Part shown: positions 14,568 to 15,635 of the stretch, in pieces
Position numbering within the stretch: the stretch's first letter is position 1
Layout of the letters: the number at the start of each line of letters is the position of its first letter
Source of the DNA: Opitutales bacterium
GTDB lineage: Bacteria; Verrucomicrobiota; Verrucomicrobiia; Opitutales; T3Sed10-336
Assembly: GCA_007132315.1 (NCBI GenBank)
Contig: SLOW01000246.1
Coordinates: 1 to 15,635 of the forward strand
DNA length: 15,635 nucleotides
Reading direction: 5' to 3'
The notes under the pieces: generated by a model
The model's input: the letters and a program-made list of their open reading frames with translations, nothing else
The model's database searches: none
What the model was told of the DNA's origin: nothing
Translations under genes and position numbers: made by a program

Positions 14568-15635
14568 TCATTCCGCGATCGCCGCCGCACCGCCGGAGAC
14601 CGGGCAAAGCCGCTCCATTAAACGGTCGCCTCCGGTTCGCCGCATGAGCTCGTCCACCTTGTCCTCATTCACCTCAATCCCCAATCCCGGTCCCACGGGA
14701 GGATCCACCTTGCCTTCGGTTATCGACAGGTCGTGTTTCAGCACGCTTTCATTTAGGAACTGCGGTGCGCCGTTCAAAGCCGCGGGTTTCTCCAAACCGT
14801 AGGCCGAATAGAGGCCGACCGAAGCGGCAAACGAAATATCCGGATCGGTCAAACCGCTTCCCACCCACAGCAGGTTCCGTTCACGGCAGGTTTCGATCTG
14901 CCGCCGGCACGACCAAAGCCCCCCGGTCCGCGCCGGCTTCATCGCCACCCCGTCGATCATCCCGAGAGACGCGAATTCTTCCACTTCCACCGGACTGACC
15001 AGTCCTTCGTCCATAAGAATCGGCAACGCCCCTTGGCGCTTGAGGCGCAAATAACCGTCGATTCGATTCGGCGGCAAGGGCGACTCGAGGATATCCACCC
15101 CCTCGTCCGCGAGAACCGGCGCCGCCCGGAGGGCCGTTTCCACCGAATAACCGGTGTTGGCATCGGCCCACAAGAACGAATCGGGCGCGGCCTCGCGCAC
15201 CCGCCGGGCCAACTCCCGGTCGAATTCCGGGTCGGGGCCGACTTTGATGTTGTAGTTCCGGCACCCGGCTTCCCGCCCCTCTTCAAGCAACCGTTCCAGA
15301 TCCTCCAGGTTTACGACGTTTACGGTCCAGCTCAGCTCCACCGGACCACCGGAAGGCATGCCCCACATCTCCGCCAGGGACCGGCCCGCAAGTTTTCCCG
15401 CCAGGTCGTGCAAGGCGATGTCGATCCCGGAACGGGTGATCGGATTGCCGGTGGAAAAGCCGTTCGCCACCGCCTCGCTCATCCGGGCGTGCGCGCCTTC
15501 GATATCCGCGGGATCGTGCCCGATCAGTGCTGGAGCATAATAGTCGTGCAACAACACGACCGCCGTCTCGAACGTCTCGTAACTCCACCGCGCTATCGGC
15601 ACCGACTGCCCCCAGCCGACGGTGCCGTCGTCGGC
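14568..15635 (-). CDS. Enolase superfamily, muconate lactonizing enzyme subgroup (5' partial)
   Basis: Mg-dependent enzyme abstracting a proton alpha to a carboxylate. The frame is open to the window edge (DDGTVGWGQSVPIARWSYET), so the start is outside; numbering below counts from the GTG at 15602. Metal ligands are Asp147 in WADANTGY, Glu173 in ILESPLPP and Asp198 in LMDEG. The catalytic lysines are Lys120 in NIKVG and Lys222 in MKPARTGG, the latter with the KxxxxGG spacing of the muconate lactonizing subgroup. The usual KxK has Asn in place of the first Lys (position 118). Family members include cycloisomerases, dipeptide epimerases, o-succinylbenzoate synthases and racemases/dehydratases, and the reaction here cannot be assigned. 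The stop is 22 nt before the transporter start, indicating an operon. Confidence 0.9.
   Translation of the reverse strand, partial: ADDGTVGWGQSVPIARWSYETFETAVVLLHDYYAPALIGHDPADIEGAHARMSEAVANGFSTGNPITRSGIDIALHDLAGKLAGRSLAEMWGMPSGGPVELSWTVNVVNLEDLERLLEEGREAGCRNYNIKVGPDPEFDRELARRVREAAPDSFLWADANTGYSVETALRAAPVLADEGVDILESPLPPNRIDGYLRLKRQGALPILMDEGLVSPVEVEEFASLGMIDGVAMKPARTGGLWSCRRQIETCRERNLLWVGSGLTDPDISFAASVGLYSAYGLEKPAALNGAPQFLNESVLKHDLSITEGKVDPPVGPGLGIEVNEDKVDELMRRTGGDRLMERLCPVSGGAAAIAE

Noticed and set aside
14546..14590. N-terminal extension of the transporter to 14590
   Set aside because: It would overlap the enolase gene by 23 bases and adds only a basic, unstructured tail; ATG 14545 fits the operon spacing.
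1..15635. CRISPR arrays, tRNA or rRNA genes, insertion sequences, phage or restriction/defence genes
   Set aside because: No regularly spaced repeats, cloverleaf-like sequence, transposase or integrase motif, or terminal inverted repeats were seen on either strand.

Overview
The window is GC-rich, tightly packed bacterial chromosome. It holds eleven intact or edge-truncated protein genes with recognisable or partly recognisable products, one uncharacterised membrane-anchored protein, and a short stretch of broken genes. No rRNA, tRNA, CRISPR array, transposase or phage gene was seen. Several protein features suggest a Verrucomicrobiota member, perhaps near Opitutae/Puniceicoccales: the variant DXS, the LacI regulator with an ALMRNRR linker, secreted CotH/chitobiase-type and LamG-type fragments, and the GLGPAAASQ variant of HemW. 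This placement is inference from remembered family features and was not tested. The sarcosine/dimethylglycine methyltransferase, a glycine betaine synthesis enzyme, fits a marine or saline lifestyle.

Layout. (1) 1-2870, plus strand: type I glutamine synthetase (5' end outside the window) followed 2 nt later by an M32 carboxypeptidase. (2) 2915-7893, minus strand: a probable five-gene operon transcribed right to left: Ste24-like M48 membrane protease, secreted endonuclease/exonuclease/phosphatase-fold protein (ATGA start/stop overlap with the protease), HemW-like radical SAM protein, sarcosine/dimethylglycine N-methyltransferase, and a PlsC-type acyltransferase. Gaps are 4 nt of overlap, then 20, 43 and 27 nt. 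A single-pass membrane protein of unknown function (7992-8567) lies upstream on the same strand. (3) 8648-10880, plus strand: xseB and a sequence-divergent dxs, diverging from the minus-strand block across an 80-bp gap.

(4) 10881-12580: a decayed stretch. It contains a frameshifted, truncated CotH/chitobiase-type gene start on the plus strand, joined tail to tail near 11304-11309 to a truncated LamG-type gene start on the minus strand. About 380 bp without a gene follow, then a LacI-type regulator that has lost most of its N-terminal ligand-binding lobe. (5) 12746-15635, minus strand: a catabolism-like pair, an enolase-superfamily (muconate lactonizing subgroup) enzyme whose start lies outside the window, then an Nramp-like transporter that lacks the canonical metal-binding motifs and carries a large hydrophilic insertion.

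The most interesting points are the Nramp-like transporter beside an enolase-type enzyme and a gutted LacI regulator, the two-gene junction scar, a 21-nt palindromic repeat present twice just downstream of genes, the variant DXS, and the orphan betaine-synthesis methyltransferase.
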